Shown here: in pieces, positions 1 through 7,495 of the stretch
Layout of the letters: the number at the start of each line of letters is the position of its first letter
Position numbering within the stretch: the first letter of the stretch is position 1
NCBI GenBank assembly: GCA_965365465.1
Contig: CBDUBU010000064.1
Location: 1 to 16,066, forward strand
DNA: 16,066 nucleotides
From: CBDUBU01 sp965365465
Lineage (GTDB): Bacteria > Bacteroidota > Rhodothermia > Rhodothermales > DASSAV01
Direction of reading: 5' to 3'
The notes under the pieces: model-generated
Databases searched by the model: none
Told to the model about the DNA's origin: nothing
Seen by the model: the letters and a program-made list of their open reading frames with translations, nothing else
Program-made: the position numbers and the translations under genes

Positions 1-10
1 GTCGCTTGCG

Positions 11-601
11 TTACTCTGGGTCAGGAGAGGAAACGCCTGTTCCGCCGTATATTTCCATACGAAGCCACGCCCTTGCTTTTGCCCAGTCCCTTTGTACGGT
101 GCGTGTAGTGACGCCCAGCGCTTCTGCTGTTTCATCTTCGGTGAGGCCCCCGAAATAGCGAAGCTCTACTACTTTGCAGAGGCGCTCATTCAACGCAGCC
201 AGTTTTTCGAGCGCAGCGTCGAGGGTAAGCAAGTCTTCTATGCTCTCGTCAACCGGAATGGAGACCTTATCGAGAGAGAGATTTTTGATGCCGCCGCCTC
301 TTTTCTGCGCACGATGCTTGCGGGCATAGTCTACCAGGATGCGGCGCATAGCCTGAGCCGACACGCCAAAGAAGTGCGCCCGGTCCTGCCACTCAACACG
401 TGTCTGGTCGATCAGGCGAAGGTATGCCTCATGGACGAGGGCTGTGGTCGAAAGCGTATGGTCGCTGCGTTCACGAAGCAGTTGGCGGTGAGCAATGGCG
501 CGCAGTTCCTCGTATACCACATCCCATATGCGAGCAACAGCCTCCTCGTTGCCCTGGCTCGCATCTACCAGAATTTGCGTGACATCTCCCTGAACTGTCA
601 T
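11..601 (-). CDS. ECF-type RNA polymerase sigma factor (TIGR02999-like)
   Basis: A 196-residue sigma-70 family protein of the extracytoplasmic-function type, expected to direct RNA polymerase to a small set of promoters. Region 2 is visible at residues about 20-94, including TTALVHEAYLRLIDQ (52-66) and HFFGVSAQAMRRILVDYAR (76-94), which is typical of the TIGR02999 group. Region 4 lies at about 137-182, with the helix-turn-helix around LTEDETAEALGVTTRTVQRD (153-172). The start is supported by a GAGG ribosome-binding site at 614-611 (9-base spacing) and by a promoter at 634-664. No anti-sigma gene is visible. In related genomes such sigma genes often precede a serine/threonine kinase gene; here the downstream side lies outside the window, so that is inference. 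It is divergent from the response regulator at 813. Confidence 0.93.
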   Translation of the reverse strand: MTVQGDVTQILVDASQGNEEAVARIWDVVYEELRAIAHRQLLRERSDHTLSTTALVHEAYLRLIDQTRVEWQDRAHFFGVSAQAMRRILVDYARKHRAQKRGGGIKNLSLDKVSIPVDESIEDLLTLDAALEKLAALNERLCKVVELRYFGGLTEDETAEALGVTTRTVQRDWAKARAWLRMEIYGGTGVSSPDPE

Positions 602-633
602 ATCCAGCCGCCTCTACGTGACATGCGCTTAAA

Positions 634-664
634 CAAACATAAATACTGACAAACTAACATCAAA
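634..664 (-). promoter_or_regulatory. Bacteroidota-type promoter of the ECF sigma gene
   Basis: Read on the minus strand, TTTG (664-661) is followed by exactly 19 bases and then TATGTTTG (641-634). This matches the known Bacteroidota -33/-7 consensus TTTG and TAnnTTTG without a mismatch. Transcription would start a few bases after 634, giving a leader of roughly 30 bases that contains the GAGG ribosome-binding site. It fits the position of the sigma gene start at 601. Confidence 0.7.
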
Positions 665-812
665 GCATCTTTCTCTCCGGTTTCAAAAGGAAAGAAAAGG
701 GGAAAGCTTGCGTTAATTAATTCGTGAGTGTCTCGCACGCTGTCGTGCCCGGCAAAGTTATGCCGCGTTTATTTGTGTTGGTATGACGCTTGATCGCTGT
801 GCAGAGGAGTAT

Positions 813-1508
813 ATGGAAAAAGCTTTTGAAAAAACGATAAGGGTGGTTGTGATCGACGACCATCCTGCCGTGCGCGAGGCGATCGGAATCGGTTTCCGCT
901 GCCGGCCAGGCATTGTAATGAGCGGTCAGACAGCCGAAGTTGCAGAGTTGTTTCGTCTGCTGGCTAGCGCCCCCATTGATGTCGTTATTGTCGATCTGTC
1001 GCTCGGAGAAATCGATGGCCTTGATCTTGTCGCCCGGATACGCGAAGGTTATCCCAATGTAAGAGTTGTCGTTTATTCGCTGCATGATGAGCATGTGTTT
1101 GCCGAACGTGCTTTGCAGGCAGGAGCAAACGGTTATGTTATGAAGAGCCAACCGACGCAGGTGCTTGTAGATGCGGTGCGTACTGTAGCAGCAGGCCGGG
1201 TGGCGTTGAGCCGCGTCATGCAATCAAACATCATAGGAAGAGTGCAGGCCAGAGGAGGGCTGGGAAGCTTCGCCATCGGCGCCTTAACAGAACGCGAGCG
1301 AGCAGTATTCCATCTCTCCGGGGAGGGCATGAGCGCCATTGAAATTGCGGCCCGCCTCAACCTCAACCGGAAGACCGTCGAATCCTACAGACGCAGTGTG
1401 AAAGAAAAGCTGGGGTACAACAGCATCTCCAGGTTGATACATCACGCCATACAGTGGCAACAGCATATTGACAAGAGACATCATCTTGCGCCTCTCTGTA
1501 GCGTTTGA
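813..1508 (+). CDS. NarL/FixJ-family response regulator (REC + LuxR-type HTH)
   Basis: A 231-residue two-component response regulator, expected to bind DNA when phosphorylated. The receiver domain (residues about 9-125) has the acidic pair D15-D16, the phospho-acceptor D61 in VVIVDLSLG, S89 and K111. The LuxR/GerE helix-turn-helix is at about 157-215 (ALTERERAVFHLSGEG, then IAARLNLNRKTVESYR). The frame opens at 783, but I prefer ATG 813, because AGAGGAG (803-809) lies just upstream and homologues usually begin close to the first receiver strand; the spacing is short, so 783 remains possible. No histidine kinase is in the window, so it is an orphan here. Its target genes cannot be told from the sequence; the divergent sigma gene is one candidate. 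Confidence 0.92.
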   Translation: MEKAFEKTIRVVVIDDHPAVREAIGIGFRCRPGIVMSGQTAEVAELFRLLASAPIDVVIVDLSLGEIDGLDLVARIREGYPNVRVVVYSLHDEHVFAERALQAGANGYVMKSQPTQVLVDAVRTVAAGRVALSRVMQSNIIGRVQARGGLGSFAIGALTERERAVFHLSGEGMSAIEIAARLNLNRKTVESYRRSVKEKLGYNSISRLIHHAIQWQQHIDKRHHLAPLCSV

Positions 1509-1530
1509 GTGCGGCGCTTCGCAGAAGTTG

Positions 1531-1548
1531 CTTTCGAAGCCTCGAAAG
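1531..1548. terminator. Hairpin between convergent genes, possible terminator
   Basis: CTTTCGA (1531-1537) and TCGAAAG (1542-1548) form a perfect 7-bp stem with a 4-base loop in the 77-base gap between the convergent response regulator and the coiled-coil gene. There is no T-run on either side, so intrinsic termination is uncertain. Confidence 0.4.
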
Positions 1549-1585
1549 AGAACGTCCATCATCCTGCAAGAAATGCTGCTGTGAT

Positions 1586-2479
1586 CTAGCCTCGGCTATC
1601 CACGCTTCTAATAGCGGCAATCTGGCGCTCGATAGAGGCTTCAAGCGAATCAATGTCGATCCCTGCTTCGAAGCCCATAGCTTCCAGGGCTTGTAGAGAA
1701 TGCAAGTTCTTCAGGGCAGTCTGCGCCGCCTTATGTTTGACGGCTTCTTCCTGTAGTATAGCACTCTGATCTCTATTGCGCTTTTTCCGGTCCCTGGCTA
1801 ACTCATCTGCAAGATTTTTCTTCCAGGTTACCACATGCATCCGCTCCAGGTCTTTCATCCCTCTGGCAAGGGAAGTCGTCTTTTCACGGGCAATTAACGC
1901 TTTGAGAGCAGGGTCAAGCGTTACCTGAACACCCTTTCCGAAATGATAACGCACATGGTGCTTAACGGACAGATTCTTTTGCCCCTGATCGCGAATAGCC
2001 TCTTGGATCTCGGCATTAAAGGCAATTATCGCCTGGAGGTTTTCTCCCAGCCGGGATAGTTGCTCCGGATCAACAGGCTCCGGAGGCGGAGGTATATCAG
2101 GCAGCGGCATCCACGGCACGGAAAAAGCTTCCCCGGTTTCGTTTATGGAAGGGGGCAGCGCTGAAAACTCAAGCACCATCCTTGCCTGGTCGGGTGTAAG
2201 TGGAAGGCCGCTATTACGCAGGTTAAGGACGTTGGCTGCGATGCACTCAACACGTTCCGGCTCCACCTCACGCGCGAGCACCCGCTTCTTGAATCGTGCA
2301 AAATAATCAGCAACAGCCTCCTGGCCCCCTTCATCGATTAGCGAAACGAGTTGATCGCCAATCGCGTCGAGAGAGTAAGACAAGATATCGTCTCTATGCC
2401 GGTCATAGAACAGATAACCGGCCATACAGAAAACAATCAGTACGGTAATGGGTCCGTACTCGCGTAATAGGTTTTTCAT
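1586..2479 (-). CDS. Hypothetical membrane-anchored coiled-coil protein
   Basis: I do not recognise a family. The 297-residue protein begins with a short positive segment and one hydrophobic stretch (residues about 9-26, PITVLIVFCMAGYLFY), so it is probably anchored in the inner membrane by its N-terminus. A proline-rich linker follows at about 123-137 (PWMPLPDIPPPPEPVDP). The C-terminal half (about 140-290) is rich in Lys, Glu, Ala and Gln and reads as long helices or coiled coil. No catalytic motif is visible. The start has a well-placed GGAG (2490-2487, 7-base spacing). It is convergent with the response regulator and lies downstream of radA on the same strand after about 250 bases, so it is probably its own transcription unit. 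Confidence 0.75.
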   Translation of the reverse strand: MKNLLREYGPITVLIVFCMAGYLFYDRHRDDILSYSLDAIGDQLVSLIDEGGQEAVADYFARFKKRVLAREVEPERVECIAANVLNLRNSGLPLTPDQARMVLEFSALPPSINETGEAFSVPWMPLPDIPPPPEPVDPEQLSRLGENLQAIIAFNAEIQEAIRDQGQKNLSVKHHVRYHFGKGVQVTLDPALKALIAREKTTSLARGMKDLERMHVVTWKKNLADELARDRKKRNRDQSAILQEEAVKHKAAQTALKNLHSLQALEAMGFEAGIDIDSLEASIERQIAAIRSVDSRG

Positions 2480-2726
2480 AGCGCTGCTCCGCCAGAGGGG
2501 CGTGTTTGGGAAGATCGGAATGCTCTTACAGGCAAGTCTGCTGTTCCTTCTCGATGCTTCATACGAACCTCAGCAAATCGCATATGGGGTGATAGGAAAT
2601 GCTTTGCGGCAGCAAGTTCAGCCTCGTTTTATCCTGCTGCAACAGCTATATAACGGATGAAACCTCTGAACTGTTACGTGGAAACGCATAATTTCCTGAC
2701 GGACACAGTGTGAGAGCCGGCCCTGC
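2480..2726. other. Intergenic stretch between radA and the coiled-coil gene
   Basis: About 250 bases with no convincing gene. It should contain the promoter of the coiled-coil gene and the end of the radA transcript, but I see no consensus promoter and no strong hairpin with a T-run. A plus-strand frame crossing it overlaps the antisense of the coiled-coil gene start and shows no family features. Confidence 0.4.
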
Positions 2727-4091
2727 TCACAATACCAGATCCAGAACCTCGTGGAGGTGCTCTGCGCCCAGCACTTCAAGCGAAGATGCTGTAGCCATTC
2801 CTTTCAGGTTGTTTTTGGGAATGATTGCCTGCCTGAAGCCCAGCTTGGCAGCCTCCTTGAGCCTGGATTCAACCTGGCTCACGGTGCGAATCTCTCCTCC
2901 TAATCCCACTTCGCCAATCAGCACTGTGCCGGTGTCCGTGGGAATATCACGGAAGGAGGAGGCAACGGATACGATGACTCCCAGATCCACGGCAGGCTCA
3001 TCCAGACGAACGCCGCCGGCTACGTTTACGAAAACATCATGAGTAGATAAGCGCAGGCCCTCGCGCTTTTCCAGAACAGCCAGCAGCATCTGGAGACGAC
3101 GGTAATCAAAGCCGGTGGCCGTGCGCTGGGGCGTGCCATAGGAGGTTGGCGTTACAAGGCCCTGGATCTCAACAAGCACCGGGCGGGTGCCTTCCATGGA
3201 ACATACCACAGTAGATCCACTGATGCCATAACTCCGTTCGGACAGAAATATCTCGCTCGGATTGAGAACCTGCCTCAAGCCTGCATCCGACATCTCAAAA
3301 ACACCTATTTCATTGGTCGAGCCAAACCGGTTCTTGACGGCTCGCAGGATGCGATACGTGTGGTGCCGGTCGCCCTCAAAGTACAGGACAGTGTCAACCA
3401 TGTGCTCCAGAACCCGCGGACCTGCAATCGAGCCTTCCTTCGTTACGTGGCCGATAAGGAAGGTCGACATGTCCATGCCTTTCGTGAGTTGAAGCAGCGA
3501 CGCTGTGCTTTCGCGCACCTGACTGACTGAACCGGGAGCGCTCTGGATGTCCGGACGGAAGATGGTCTGGATAGAGTCCACGATCATCACATCCGGGTTG
3601 ATCTCCTGGGTTGCCGCAATGATCTCTTCGACATTGGTTTCCGAAAACAGCATCATGCCTTCCGCATCGACACCCAGTCGTTGCGCACGGAGTTTTACCT
3701 GACGAACCGACTCTTCGCCTGTTACATACAGAATCCTTCGATCTGGTAAATACTTTGCGAGTTCGGTCATCAAGGTGCTTTTTCCTATACCGGGGTCGCC
3801 CGCAATGAGATTGAGCGAGCCGAGCATGATGCCCCCGCCCATGACGCGGTCGAACTCGGCAATTCCAGTTTGTAGCCGGGCTTCATCACCAATCTGGACT
3901 TGCGCCAGCGTTACCGGTTTTCTCGTGGCGCCGCTTTCCCGCGTGAGCGCGCCGACTCTCGCTTTTACCGGAACCCTGACGTTTTCTTCGACAAAGGAAC
4001 TCCATGCCTCACAGTTCGGGCATCTACCCATCCATTGCGGAGATTCATGACCACAGACCTGGCAGACATATTTGCTTCGACTTTTCGCCAT
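2727..4091 (-). CDS. radA: DNA repair protein RadA (Sms)
   Basis: A 454-residue RecA-like ATPase that drives branch migration in recombinational repair, in the cytoplasm. The order is complete: an N-terminal C4 zinc finger (Cys10, 13, 24, 27 in CQVCGHESPQWMGRCPNC), Walker A GDPGIGKST (98-106), Walker B in VMIVDSIQT (168-176), the RadA-specific KNRFG motif (253-257), and a Lon-protease-like C-terminal domain from about residue 285. Length matches the family (about 450-460). The frame is open further upstream, to 4160, but ATG 4091 starts directly before the zinc finger and has GAAGGGA upstream, so it is the likely start. It is divergent from mlaE; the gap holds a palindrome that could be an operator. 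Confidence 0.97.
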   Translation of the reverse strand: MAKSRSKYVCQVCGHESPQWMGRCPNCEAWSSFVEENVRVPVKARVGALTRESGATRKPVTLAQVQIGDEARLQTGIAEFDRVMGGGIMLGSLNLIAGDPGIGKSTLMTELAKYLPDRRILYVTGEESVRQVKLRAQRLGVDAEGMMLFSETNVEEIIAATQEINPDVMIVDSIQTIFRPDIQSAPGSVSQVRESTASLLQLTKGMDMSTFLIGHVTKEGSIAGPRVLEHMVDTVLYFEGDRHHTYRILRAVKNRFGSTNEIGVFEMSDAGLRQVLNPSEIFLSERSYGISGSTVVCSMEGTRPVLVEIQGLVTPTSYGTPQRTATGFDYRRLQMLLAVLEKREGLRLSTHDVFVNVAGGVRLDEPAVDLGVIVSVASSFRDIPTDTGTVLIGEVGLGGEIRTVSQVESRLKEAAKLGFRQAIIPKNNLKGMATASSLEVLGAEHLHEVLDLVL

Positions 4092-4151
4092 GGAAATCCC
4101 TTCTGGAATTAAATGGTGTATAAATTTTTTATAAGGCAAATTACCTGAATG

Positions 4152-4173
4152 GCATGACATTCCTGTGTCATGC
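4152..4173. promoter_or_regulatory. Perfect palindrome in the radA/mlaE divergent promoter region
   Basis: GCATGACA (4152-4159) and TGTCATGC (4166-4173) are exact reverse complements separated by 6 bases. The site lies about 60-80 bases before the radA start and about 130 bases before mlaE. Because the flanking genes diverge, a terminator is not expected, so an operator for a dimeric repressor or activator is the simplest reading. The binding protein is unknown. Confidence 0.45.
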
Positions 4174-4195
4174 GCGAGGGGTAAACTGGTTTTAT

Positions 4196-4209
4196 GCAGG
4201 AATACCTGC
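4196..4209. repeat. Short inverted repeat upstream of mlaE
   Basis: GCAGG-AATA-CCTGC, a 5-bp inverted repeat with a 4-base centre, lies 22 bases after the larger palindrome and about 95 bases before mlaE. It may be a second regulator half-site or a leader hairpin, or chance, given the short arms. Confidence 0.25.
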
Positions 4210-4302
4210 GATCTTTTCTCTGCGGACGCGCATCAAAAGCATAACCATTTGCGTTTAGGATACCTTCTGTGAGAGAATAACCTGCCCTCTGGTAGAACTT
4301 GT

Positions 4303-5064
4303 ATGCTTGCGCTGCAGCGACAATTGCTTCGCCCTTTTCGTTCTATGGGTCGCTATAGCATTCTGATGTACAATGCCCTGACATCGTTGAGCGAGTTCGG
4401 GGTGTACCGCAAGAACCTTTTCGAGCAAATGGTGCGGATCGGGAACGAATCGATTCCTATTGTCGCCCTGGCTGCAGCCTTTTCGGGGGCAGTTACTACG
4501 GTGCAAACAGCGTATCAACTTGTCTCACCCCTTATTCCCAAGACCATTATTGGTTCGATTGTAGCCCCATCGATGATACTCGAATTGGGCGCCGTGGTGA
4601 CGGGTTTTATTCTTGCGGGGCGTGTGGGAGCCAGGATTGCTGCTGAACTTGGTACGATGCGTGTTACCGAGCAGATCGACGCGCTTGAGGCAATGGGACT
4701 CAACTCCATTGGTTTTCTCATCATGCCTCGGGTTCTGGCAGGCTTGGTCATGTTTCCCGTCCTGTATGTTCTGGCTTGCCTTGTGGGAATATCGGGCGGC
4801 ATCATCGTGGCGGATCTCGGAGGCTATCTTACTGCCGGGCAGTTCGTCCAGGGCGCTCGCGAGTTCTTCCAACCTTTTGACGCATGGTTCGGACTTATCA
4901 AGGCGCTGACATTCGGGTTTATTATTACCTCTATCTCTTGTTTTAAGGGGTATTATACCAAAGGGGGAGCCGAGGGTGTCGGGAGGAGTACAACACAGGC
5001 TGCCGTTACAAGCTGCGTTTATCTGCTTCTGGCGGACCTTGCTCTTGCCGTATTGCTATTGTAA
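4303..5064 (+). CDS. mlaE: MlaE-type ABC transporter permease (lipid transport)
   Basis: A 253-residue integral membrane permease of the MlaE/YrbE family, the membrane part of an ABC system that moves phospholipid between inner and outer membrane. The family signature ELGTMRVTEQIDALEAMG is at residues 115-132, and GYYTKGGAEGVGRSTTQ is near 217-232. Hydrophobic segments occur at about 50-70, 82-108, 135-172, 195-213 and 233-253. Length is normal for the family (about 250-260). It is the first gene of an mlaE-mlaF-mlaD cassette, with a 3-base gap to mlaF. The start ATG has no clear ribosome-binding site, but the N-terminal amphipathic helix fits homologues. No mlaB, mlaC or mlaA homologue is nearby. 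Confidence 0.95.
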   Translation: MLALQRQLLRPFRSMGRYSILMYNALTSLSEFGVYRKNLFEQMVRIGNESIPIVALAAAFSGAVTTVQTAYQLVSPLIPKTIIGSIVAPSMILELGAVVTGFILAGRVGARIAAELGTMRVTEQIDALEAMGLNSIGFLIMPRVLAGLVMFPVLYVLACLVGISGGIIVADLGGYLTAGQFVQGAREFFQPFDAWFGLIKALTFGFIITSISCFKGYYTKGGAEGVGRSTTQAAVTSCVYLLLADLALAVLLL

Positions 5065-5067
5065 ACC

Positions 5068-5841
5068 ATGATAAAAGTCGAACATCTCTACAAAAGCTTT
5101 GAAGACAAACCGGTTCTCAAGGATGTATCGCTGGAGATCAGAGACGGGGAGACATTGGCTATCATCGGGCGCTCCGGTTCAGGAAAAAGCGTGTTGATGA
5201 AGCACCTGATCGGATTGTTAAAACCTGATGGGGGGCGAATCCTTGTAGATGAAACGAATATCAACAAGGTCCCGTATCGGCAACTTCGTAAGATTCGCAC
5301 ACAGTTCGGTGTGTTGTTTCAGGGCGGCGCTCTTTTCGATTCCATGAACGCTTTTGATAATGTGGCTTTTCCGTTGCGGACATTTACCGACAAGACATCG
5401 CAGGAAATAACGGAGGTAGTTCAGGAATGCCTGGATATGGTCAGGTTGTCTGATGTAGGAGAGAAAAAACCCTCTGAGTTGTCGGGTGGAATGCAGAAAC
5501 GAGTGGCGCTTGCCCGCGCCATTGCGCTGCGCCCACGGTATATTATCTATGATGAGCCTACGAGCGGGCTTGACCCGGAAACGTCCAACACTATTGATGA
5601 ACTTATCAGCGGGCTTGCTGAACAACTGAATGTCACGAGTATCGTAGTGACCCATGATATGCATTCGGTTCTGTCCATTGCTGATCGCGCCGCTTTCATT
5701 CATGAAGGGCAGATGCGTTGGGTAGGCGCCATTGAAGAACTTCATAGAACTGATGATGAAACCCTCCTTTCCTTCGTGAGGGCCAATGAGTATCAGATCG
5801 GTAACGCACCAGCAACCACAGAAGCTTCCCTGCTACACTAA
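5068..5841 (+). CDS. mlaF: MlaF-type ABC transporter ATP-binding protein
   Basis: A 257-residue cytoplasmic ATPase that powers the MlaE permease. Walker A is GRSGSGKS (34-41), the Q-loop is in GVLFQGGALFD, the signature LSGGM is at 138-142, Walker B with the catalytic Glu is YIIYDEPTSGLD (158-169, E163), and the H-loop His is H196 in VVTHD. The FQGGALFDS wording after the Q-loop is typical of MlaF rather than of other ABC importers. It begins 3 bases after the mlaE stop and its own stop is directly followed by the mlaD start, so the three genes are almost certainly co-transcribed and translationally coupled. Confidence 0.96.
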   Translation: MIKVEHLYKSFEDKPVLKDVSLEIRDGETLAIIGRSGSGKSVLMKHLIGLLKPDGGRILVDETNINKVPYRQLRKIRTQFGVLFQGGALFDSMNAFDNVAFPLRTFTDKTSQEITEVVQECLDMVRLSDVGEKKPSELSGGMQKRVALARAIALRPRYIIYDEPTSGLDPETSNTIDELISGLAEQLNVTSIVVTHDMHSVLSIADRAAFIHEGQMRWVGAIEELHRTDDETLLSFVRANEYQIGNAPATTEASLLH

Positions 5842-6774
5842 ATGAGACTATCCAACGAACTGAGAGTCGGGATCGCCGTTGTCGCCGCTGCTGTTGTTTT
5901 CGTGCTGGGCATCCGCTATTTCGCAAATCTTCCATTGTTCAGGGGCACCTACGACCTGGTCACTTCTTTTTCAGATGCCGGAGGGCTTGTCGAAGGAAGT
6001 CCTGTGCGAATTCAAGGCATCAACGTCGGCAGCATAACCGAGATTAGCCTGGACCCACAGACCCGGAACGTAGTGGCCCGGTTTCAGGTAGACCGTCGCA
6101 TCACGGTGCCTGAAGGATCAACCGCTCTGGCGGGCGGCATTGCTGCGCTCGGCAGCGTTTATCTCGTCGTGGAGCTAGGCCCGCCTGGCAACGCACCTGT
6201 TGATGACGGCGGATTCATTCCAGGCAGGGAGGACGCGATGACGCTGGGCAGTCTGACTGACCGCGCTCCGCAACTGGTGAACCGTGTGGACAGCACGCTC
6301 GTAGCAGCATCCTACGCCTTCGGTGAAGCAGGGAACTTGCTGAACGATCCGGACAGCGACTTGCGTTTGACCCTGGCCGGCCTTCGCAATGTCACCCGGT
6401 CGCTTGATCGCGTCCTGCAAGCCGAACAGGGCCGCCTGTCCAGTGTACTGTCGAATGTTGATAGCATAAGCGGAGATCTCAAAAGATTTACAGGCGAGAA
6501 TGCTGACTCGCTCGAAGCGACTGTGCAAAACCTCAATCAGGTTCTCCGGAGACTTAACCAGAACCTTGATGCCCTTGACGGGACGACATTGGGATTGGAC
6601 AGTTTGATCGAAAAAGTGAATCGCGGTGAGGGAACGCTCGGATTACTTGTGAATGATCCAACAATGTATTACAGGCTCGATTCCTTGACGACGAGCCTTA
6701 ACCGGATCCTGATGGACTTTGAACGCGATCCGCGCAGGTACCTCAAAGAGCTAAAGCTGATCGATCTTTTCTAG
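5842..6774 (+). CDS. mlaD: MlaD-type MCE-domain lipid-binding protein
   Basis: A 310-residue periplasmic protein anchored by one N-terminal helix (residues about 9-25). The MCE domain spans about 36-113, with GGLVEGSPVRIQGINVGSI (47-65) and AALGSVYLVVEL (101-112) as its recognisable core. A long mostly helical C-terminal region follows (about 140-300), ending in DFERDPRRYLKELKL, a tail seen in Bacteroidota members. MCE proteins form hexameric rings that carry lipid through the periplasm; the extra helices may form a barrel or reach another partner. It is much longer than E. coli MlaD (183 residues), closer to the longer MCE proteins of this phylum. The ATG follows the mlaF stop with no gap. 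Confidence 0.94.
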   Translation: MRLSNELRVGIAVVAAAVVFVLGIRYFANLPLFRGTYDLVTSFSDAGGLVEGSPVRIQGINVGSITEISLDPQTRNVVARFQVDRRITVPEGSTALAGGIAALGSVYLVVELGPPGNAPVDDGGFIPGREDAMTLGSLTDRAPQLVNRVDSTLVAASYAFGEAGNLLNDPDSDLRLTLAGLRNVTRSLDRVLQAEQGRLSSVLSNVDSISGDLKRFTGENADSLEATVQNLNQVLRRLNQNLDALDGTTLGLDSLIEKVNRGEGTLGLLVNDPTMYYRLDSLTTSLNRILMDFERDPRRYLKELKLIDLF

Positions 6775-6904
6775 CGTTGGGACATAGAACCGGGATCTTT
6801 GTATGGCAAAACGTTCAGTATCGACCTCCCATTCGCATCCCTGTTGCCAGGCAAGTCCGATCCGCTGCTACAGTATTGCCTGAACCAGTATCTTTTGTAG
6901 GCCC

Positions 6905-7495
6905 ATGCCGAGATATAATGATGCGCTGATGCTGTTCCACGAGTGGACCCAAACGCCGAGCCTGCGCCGCCATGCATACGCCGTAGAAGCGGCTATGCAG
7001 CACTACGCGCAGGTGTTCGGAGAGGATGTGGAACTGTGGCGGATGACCGGGCTGCTCCATGACCTGGATTATGAGCGGCATCCCTCACCAGAGGAACATC
7101 CTTACGTCGGCGTTCGGACGTTGCAGGAGCAGGGATATCCTCCTGAAATGACGGAAGCCATCCTGGGTCATGCTGATTACACAGGTACGCCTCGAACGAC
7201 ACGCCTCGCCAATGCGCTCTTTGCAGTCGATGAACTGGCTGGTTTTATCACAGCCGTAGCCCACGTGCGCCCACACGGGCTTGAAGGAATCACTGTCAAA
7301 TCAGTAAAGAAGAAACTCAAAGACCGTGCTTTCGCGGCTGCCGTGAGCCGCGAAGACATTCAGCAGGGATCGAGCGAACTGGGCCTGGACATTGATGCTC
7401 ATATCGGGCATGTTATCTCCGGGATGCAAGCTCAATCCCGGCGCTTGGGCTTTGGCAGCGCGAGCGAAGAGAGGGGAGATGCCCATGCAGGATAA
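6905..7495 (+). CDS. HD-domain metal-dependent hydrolase
   Basis: A 196-residue HD-superfamily protein, probably a cytoplasmic phosphohydrolase; the substrate cannot be told. The metal ligands are visible in the expected order: H23 in RRHAYAVEA, H52-D53 in LLHDLDYE, and D109 in LFAVDELAG, with H89 also conserved-looking (LGHADY). The last 15 or so residues look unstructured. It follows mlaD after 130 bases and its last 11 bases overlap the DUF445 gene, so those two are translationally coupled. No clear Shine-Dalgarno precedes the ATG. Phosphate-ester chemistry is a family inference, not shown by the sequence. Confidence 0.88.
   Translation: MPRYNDALMLFHEWTQTPSLRRHAYAVEAAMQHYAQVFGEDVELWRMTGLLHDLDYERHPSPEEHPYVGVRTLQEQGYPPEMTEAILGHADYTGTPRTTRLANALFAVDELAGFITAVAHVRPHGLEGITVKSVKKKLKDRAFAAAVSREDIQQGSSELGLDIDAHIGHVISGMQAQSRRLGFGSASEERGDAHAG

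Noticed and set aside
92..649. 185-residue plus-strand frame
   Set aside because: It is the antisense shadow of the ECF sigma gene, which has clear family motifs, promoter and ribosome-binding site.
717..1223. 168-residue minus-strand frame
   Set aside because: Antisense of the receiver domain of the response regulator; its sequence is rich in His and Cys without any domain pattern.
2448..2660. 70-residue plus-strand frame before radA
   Set aside because: It begins inside the antisense of the coiled-coil gene, has no ribosome-binding site and no family features.
5218..5745. 175-residue minus-strand frame
   Set aside because: Shadow of mlaF; the plus-strand frame has all ABC ATPase motifs.
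6843..6853. TTGCC-A-GGCAA inverted repeat before the HD gene
   Set aside because: Very short arms and no second copy; likely chance.
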